A DNA stretch of 64,000 nucleotides from positions 1 to 64,000 of the forward strand of contig NZ_NEUE01000143.1 of the NCBI RefSeq assembly GCF_002910905.1, given 5' to 3'. Source of the stretch: Streptomyces sp. SM11 (GTDB lineage Bacteria > Actinomycetota > Actinomycetes > Streptomycetales > Streptomycetaceae). A program made the translations under genes and the position numbers. Shown piece after piece: positions 60,479 through 64,000 of this stretch. Within the stretch, counting starts at the first letter, position 1. The number at the start of each line of letters is the position of its first letter. The notes beneath the pieces are model-generated. The model saw nothing but the letters and a program-made list of their open reading frames with translations, was not told the DNA's origin and searched no databases.

Positions 60479-62125
60479 ATGAGCCAGGACGGCGCACAGG
60501 GCCGCTACGCGGGCGGGGCGGTCGCGGGCGGCCGCTACCAGCTGCGCGACCTGCTCGGCGAGGGCGGGATGGCGTCCGTATACCTGGCCTACGACTCCGC
60601 CCTGGACCGTCAGGTCGCGATCAAGACCCTGCACACCGAGCTCGGCCGCGAGCAGTCGTTCCGCGAGCGCTTCCGGCGTGAGGCGCAGGCCGTCGCCAAG
60701 CTCCAGCACACCAACATCGTCTCCGTCTTCGACACCGGCGAGGACGAGCTCGGCGGTGCGCTGATGCCGTACATCGTCATGGAGTACGTCGAGGGGCAGC
60801 CGCTCGGCTCGGTGCTGGCCGCCGACATCCGCAGTCACGGCGCGATGCCGGCCGACAAGGCCCTCAAGGTGACGGCGGACGTGCTCGCCGCGCTGGAGAC
60901 CAGCCACGAGATGGGCCTGGTCCACCGGGACATCAAGCCCGGCAACGTGATGATGACCAAGCGCGGCATCGTCAAGGTCATGGACTTCGGCATCGCCCGT
61001 GCCATGCAGTCCGGTGTCACCTCGATGACGCAGACCGGCATGGTCGTCGGCACCCCGCAGTACCTCTCCCCCGAGCAGGCCCTCGGCCGCGGCGTGGACG
61101 CCCGGTCCGACCTGTACTCGGTCGGCATCATGCTCTTCCAGCTGCTCACCGGCCGGATCCCGTTCGACGCGGACTCGCCGCTGGCCATCGCGTACGCGCA
61201 TGTGCAGGAGGATCCGGTCGCGCCCTCCAGCATCAACCGGGCGGTCACCCCGGCGATGGACGCCCTCGTCGCCCGCGCGCTCAAGAAGAACCCGAACGAG
61301 CGCTTCCCCAGCGCCGCCGCGATGCACGACGAGATCGCCCGCGTGCTGAACGCCTCCGGCGGCCAGACCGGCGCTCCGGTGATCGTGACCGGCGGCGGGC
61401 CCGCCAACAGCGGTGCCGGGGTCGGTTCGGCGGTGTTCCCGCCGGTCGACCAGAGCACTCCGGCGCCGCAGAGCGTCCAGACGCCGTACCAGCCGCATCC
61501 GCACCAGCAGCCCCAGCAGCCGGGCCCGTACAGCCAGCCGACCCCGGCGCCCGCGCCGAGCTACGGCTACCCGCAGGCAGCGCAGGCCCAGGGCTATCCG
61601 ACCCCGGGCCCGCTGGCCCACCAGACCCCGCCGCCGTACTCGATCAGCCCACAGCACTCCACGGCCGTCGGCACCACCGACCGCGGCGGCTCGAAGCGGA
61701 ACATGCCGGTCATCGTCGGCTCGATCGTCGTCGCGCTGCTGGCCGTCGGCGGCCTGATCACCGCGCTCGCCCTCCAGAACGGCAAGGACGACGAGGCGGG
61801 CAAGGACGGCGACCCGGGCACCAGCGAGGTGGAGGGGTACCGCCCGCCGGAGCGCAACCGGACGATGGAGGACACGAAGTGCTCGAACGCTTCTGAGGAC
61901 TCCAACGACCCGAAGAAGGTCCGCGCGCCGAGCTTCGTCTACAAGGACATTCAGTCGGCGAAGGCCTGTGCGGCCGCCGCGGGCTGGACGATCAAGGAGA
62001 TCGAGGAGCCGGGCAACACCTACGCCGATGGCCAGGTCGTCGGCCAGTTCCCGTCCTCCGGTGCGGCTGTCCCCGAGCGCGGCGCCCACTTCGAGTTGAA
62101 GGTCTCCACCGGCAAGCCCTCCTGA
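60479..62125 (+). CDS. Ser/Thr protein kinase with one PASTA domain (PknB-like)
   Basis: 548 aa. Hanks kinase domain (about 15-280): P-loop LGEGGMASVYLAYD, VAIKTL, catalytic HRDIKPGNVM, DFGIA and GTPQYLSPEQALGRG. A Pro/Gln/Tyr-rich juxtamembrane stretch (about 320-395) leads to one TM (PVIVGSIVVALLAVGGLITALAL), and the extracellular part ends with a single PASTA-like domain (APSFVYKDIQSAKACAAAAGWTIKEIEEP...GQVVGQFPSSGAAVPERGAHFELKVS). PASTA domains bind peptidoglycan fragments, so cell-wall sensing is likely. ATG 60479 has GAGGGGGA upstream; ATG 60470 is an alternative. Confidence 0.94.
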   Translation: MSQDGAQGRYAGGAVAGGRYQLRDLLGEGGMASVYLAYDSALDRQVAIKTLHTELGREQSFRERFRREAQAVAKLQHTNIVSVFDTGEDELGGALMPYIVMEYVEGQPLGSVLAADIRSHGAMPADKALKVTADVLAALETSHEMGLVHRDIKPGNVMMTKRGIVKVMDFGIARAMQSGVTSMTQTGMVVGTPQYLSPEQALGRGVDARSDLYSVGIMLFQLLTGRIPFDADSPLAIAYAHVQEDPVAPSSINRAVTPAMDALVARALKKNPNERFPSAAAMHDEIARVLNASGGQTGAPVIVTGGGPANSGAGVGSAVFPPVDQSTPAPQSVQTPYQPHPHQQPQQPGPYSQPTPAPAPSYGYPQAAQAQGYPTPGPLAHQTPPPYSISPQHSTAVGTTDRGGSKRNMPVIVGSIVVALLAVGGLITALALQNGKDDEAGKDGDPGTSEVEGYRPPERNRTMEDTKCSNASEDSNDPKKVRAPSFVYKDIQSAKACAAAAGWTIKEIEEPGNTYADGQVVGQFPSSGAAVPERGAHFELKVSTGKPS

Positions 62126-62141
62126 TCCGCCGGTCCTGAGC

Positions 62142-62165
62142 GACACCGCCCGGCCGGGCGGTGTC
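62142..62165. terminator. Terminator after the PASTA kinase
   Basis: Perfect 24-bp palindrome of 10-bp arms (GACACCGCCC / GGGCGGTGTC) around a 4-nt loop. Confidence 0.85.
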
Positions 62166-62300
62166 CGAAGGTGATCGTTACGGGTCCACAGATCTCCACG
62201 AATCACCCCCGGATCTTCGTCGTGGACCGGTAACGGGCCCCGAAGTTCCGGATACCGCGTCCGGGATGCCGGATACAGGGGCCCGTGTGACGCTGATCTC

Positions 62301-63038
62301 ATGGCTCCAGGACTTCCAGCCGCATGGTCGTCGAGGTGTGCGGTCTGTCTGCTGGCGGCGGCCGGAGCGGCGCTGGGGCCGCTGGGCGGCTCCGCCCACG
62401 GGTCTTCGGTCCCCGACGGTCCGCACCTCACCGCCGCGCTCCCCGGGACGTCGGGCCCCGCGGCCACCGCATCCGCCGCCCCGTCCCCTCCGGCCTCCCC
62501 TCCGCCCGTCCCGTCGGGCTCCGCGTCCCCTTCAGCGCTCCCTTCCGCCCTGCCCGTACTGTCCGGCCTCCCGGTCTCCGGAGCATCGGGGGCCGTTCCG
62601 GTCCCGCCCTCCCCGGGCGCGACCGGACCCGGGGCGCAGGCCCCCGCCGGGCCCGGGGCCGACGCGCCGGAACCCTCCTCCTCCTCTCCTTCCGCTTCCC
62701 CCGACGTCTCCGGGTCGACCGCCCCCCTGGCCGGGCGCGAGGCCGGGGCCGGGAAGGCGCGTCCCGGGCGTTCGCTGTCGCCGCTGGAGCTGGCGCGGGC
62801 CGAGGATCCCGTCGAGGAGGACGGGCCCGAGGAAGCCGGGGAGGCCCTCGCGGACCCCGTCGACCTGCCCGTTTCCACCCCGCCGTCCAGCGCCTTCACC
62901 GATCCGGGGCAACGGGCCGGCCAGGCGCTGGACGCCTCGGCCGTACGGCGGGTGCAGCAGGTCTCGCTCGGTACGGGCATCGCCCTGGTCGGTCTCGGGC
63001 TCGGCTTCCTCGCGTTCCGTATGCGCCGCACGTACTGA
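62301..63038 (+). CDS. Pro/Ser/Ala-rich membrane-anchored cell-surface protein
   Basis: 245 aa. N-terminal signal sequence (APGLPAAWSSRCAVCLLAAAGAALG), then about 170 residues of Pro/Ser/Ala/Gly low complexity, a helical acidic stretch (LSPLELARAEDPVEEDGPEEAGEAL), and a C-terminal TM (VSLGTGIALVGLGLGFLAFRMRRTY) with a positive tail. This is the layout of a surface stalk anchored by one helix; the C-terminal helix plus RMRR suggests N-out orientation. There is no LPxTG motif. Function unknown. The frame with signal peptide and TM argues that this reading frame is real; other long frames here lack such structure. Confidence 0.7.
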   Translation: MAPGLPAAWSSRCAVCLLAAAGAALGPLGGSAHGSSVPDGPHLTAALPGTSGPAATASAAPSPPASPPPVPSGSASPSALPSALPVLSGLPVSGASGAVPVPPSPGATGPGAQAPAGPGADAPEPSSSSPSASPDVSGSTAPLAGREAGAGKARPGRSLSPLELARAEDPVEEDGPEEAGEALADPVDLPVSTPPSSAFTDPGQRAGQALDASAVRRVQQVSLGTGIALVGLGLGFLAFRMRRTY

Positions 63039-63096
63039 GCGTCGCGACCACCGGTCCCGCCCCGGCGAGAGCACCGTCGAGACGTGCCGACGAGAC

Positions 63097-63135
63097 TTGC
63101 CAGGAGGGACATACTCGGTATACATACTCAGTATG
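63097..63135 (+). promoter_or_regulatory. PadR promoter and autoregulatory operator
   Basis: -35 TTGCCA (63097-63102), 16-bp spacer, -10 TATACA (63119-63124). Two palindromes overlap it: ATACtcgGTAT (63111-63121) and CATACTCAGTATG (63123-63135), the second containing the PadR start codon; the outermost arms GGACATACT and AGTATGTCC are also inverse. Confidence 0.8.
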
Positions 63136-63756
63136 TCCATTCGCCACGGCCTGCTGGCCCTGCTGGAGCGGGGCCCCCGTTACGGGTCCCGACTCCGCAC
63201 CGAGTTCGAGTCGCGCACCGGCTCCACCTGGCCCCTGAACGTCGGGCAGGTCTACACGACGCTCAGCCGCCTGGAGCGCGACGGCATGATCGTCCAGGAC
63301 GGTTCGGACGACGCCGGGCACGACCTGTACGCGATCACCGATGACGGCCGCACCGAGCTGCGCACCTGGTTCGGGACGCCCGTGGACCGCACCAGTCCGC
63401 CCCGCGACGAACTGGCCATCAAGCTCGCCATGGCCGTGGGGGCGCCCGGCGTCGACATCCGGGACGTCATCCAGTCCCAGCGCCACCACACGCTCAAGGC
63501 CATGCAGGACTACACCCGGCTGAAGGCCCAGGCCCTGGCCGACGTCCCGGCCAACCGGGACGAGGTCGCCTGGCTGCTCGTCGTGGAGCAGCTGATCTTC
63601 CAGGCGGAGGCCGAGGCCCGCTGGCTCGACCACTGCGAGTCCCGGCTCGTCCGCCTCGCCGAGGCCGCCGCCACCGAGCCCGCCGCCGAGCCCGGCCCCA
63701 CGGCCACCCGCGGTCCGGCCCGATCGCTGGCCGGCCGGACACGGTCCACGCGCTGA
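63133..63756 (+). CDS. PadR-family transcriptional regulator
   Basis: 207 aa. N-terminal winged helix: MSIRHGLLALLERGPRYGSRLRTEFESRTGSTWPLNVGQVYTTLSRLERDGMIVQDG, then the PadR C-terminal helical dimerisation part (IRDVIQSQRHHTLKAMQDYTRLKAQAL...WLLVVEQLIFQAEAEARWLDHCESRL). Tail of about 30 residues is Ala/Pro/Thr-rich. ATG 63133 sits inside its own operator and about two bases after the predicted transcript start, so the mRNA is nearly leaderless; the only AGGAGG lies 26 bp upstream. It presumably controls itself and the next gene at 63945. Confidence 0.93.
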   Translation: MSIRHGLLALLERGPRYGSRLRTEFESRTGSTWPLNVGQVYTTLSRLERDGMIVQDGSDDAGHDLYAITDDGRTELRTWFGTPVDRTSPPRDELAIKLAMAVGAPGVDIRDVIQSQRHHTLKAMQDYTRLKAQALADVPANRDEVAWLLVVEQLIFQAEAEARWLDHCESRLVRLAEAAATEPAAEPGPTATRGPARSLAGRTRSTR

Positions 63757-63944
63757 CGCCGACGCCCGCAGCACATGCGGTGCCGGTGCCGAAGCAGCCG
63801 CCCCCGGTCCGGGCGGTGCCGGTGCTCGCGCCGACAGCCCCTGCGGTGCCCCGTCCCGACGACGCTGCCCACAACCCCGGGCAGTGCCCCGTCCCGACGC
63901 CGCCGCTACCCGACCCACCTTGTTCCTAGGGGGAACCACCCACC

Positions 63945-64000
63945 ATGCCCGCGCCCGTCACGCCCCCGCCCCCGCCGTCCTCCGGGACGCCCGGCGGCAG
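63945..64000 (+). CDS. Start of an unidentified gene (3' truncated by the window)
   Basis: ATG 63945 with TAGGGGGAA ten bases upstream, followed by MPAPVTPPPPPSSGTPGG. Only 18 residues are visible, too little to identify. By position it may be the target of the PadR regulator (such targets are often ABC or MFS exporters), but that is a guess. Confidence 0.6.
   Translation, partial: MPAPVTPPPPPSSGTPGG

Noticed and set aside
60194-63112. Very long minus-strand frame over the PASTA kinase and its neighbour
   Set aside because: It is the shadow of a real kinase gene; the composition is Arg/Gly/Ala-rich, with no domain and no ribosome site.
1-64000. tRNA, rRNA, insertion sequences, prophage or genomic island
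   Set aside because: No cloverleaf-type sequences, transposase motifs, terminal inverted repeats or marked composition break were seen while reading; the gene set is chromosomal core. A tRNA scan would settle the first point.

Overview
The window is chromosomal DNA of a high-G+C actinomycete, almost certainly a Streptomyces. Supporting this are near-universal G/C third codon positions, many GTG starts and actinobacterial families (AfsR-like BTAD/NB-ARC regulator, XRE/DUF5753-DUF397-ATPase trio, SpoIIE-type phosphatase, mycothiol-dependent isomerase family, PASTA kinase). Three copies of the 14-bp parS sequence GTTTCACGTGAAAC point to the origin-proximal core. I see no rRNA, tRNA, CRISPR array, insertion sequence or prophage. 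Both edges cut genes: an AAA ATPase on the left and an unidentified CDS on the right.

Layout. 0-8 kb: end of a large ATPase, a membrane protein with two NAD-binding RCK-type domains, a tryptophanyl-tRNA synthetase behind a ribosome-mediated attenuator (leader peptide with tandem Trp codons), a DUF6126 micro-protein, a luciferase-like monooxygenase with its FMN reductase, and a universal stress protein. 8-16 kb: a 1183-aa signalling ATPase, a two-gene drug-type ABC exporter, another FMN reductase, two membrane proteins and DUF2630. 16-22.7 kb: first parS palindrome, S4 RNA-binding protein, PhoX phosphatase behind a PHO box, a VWA protein overlapping tail-to-tail with a sensor kinase, and its response regulator. 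22.8-31.6 kb: metG, Uma2 protein, L,D-transpeptidase-like lipoprotein, second parS, aspS, SpoIIE-type phosphatase, AI-2E family membrane protein. 31.7-41.7 kb: pirin, SseB-like protein, acyl-CoA dehydrogenase, second Uma2 protein, M18 aminopeptidase, DUF6458, AfsR-like regulator and a DUF4232 lipoprotein. 41.7-50.2 kb: NHL-thioredoxin protein, LURP-one protein, third parS, nitrilase-family hydrolase, mycothiol-type isomerase, GntR/MFS operon, CmtR-like metal sensor with a cation efflux protein, D-Ala-D-Ala carboxypeptidase. 50.2-64 kb: XRE/DUF397/ATPase cluster, branched-chain 2-oxoacid dehydrogenase operon (E1alpha-E1beta-E2), a DevR-like regulator with a DevR-type box and a flavin-binding protein, an aminoglycoside-phosphotransferase-fold protein, two divergent Ser/Thr kinases, a Pro/Ser-rich membrane-anchored protein and a PadR regulator whose start codon lies in its own operator.

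Most genes are housekeeping or common streptomycete regulators, and I do not see a clearly undescribed multi-gene system. The most informative signals are regulatory DNA: the trpS attenuator, parS sites embedded in hairpins beside gene ends, a 19-bp motif shared by the pirin and luciferase-like promoters, the PHO box, the DevR-like box, the metal-sensor operator and the PadR operator. All family assignments come from reading the translations; no database search was run.
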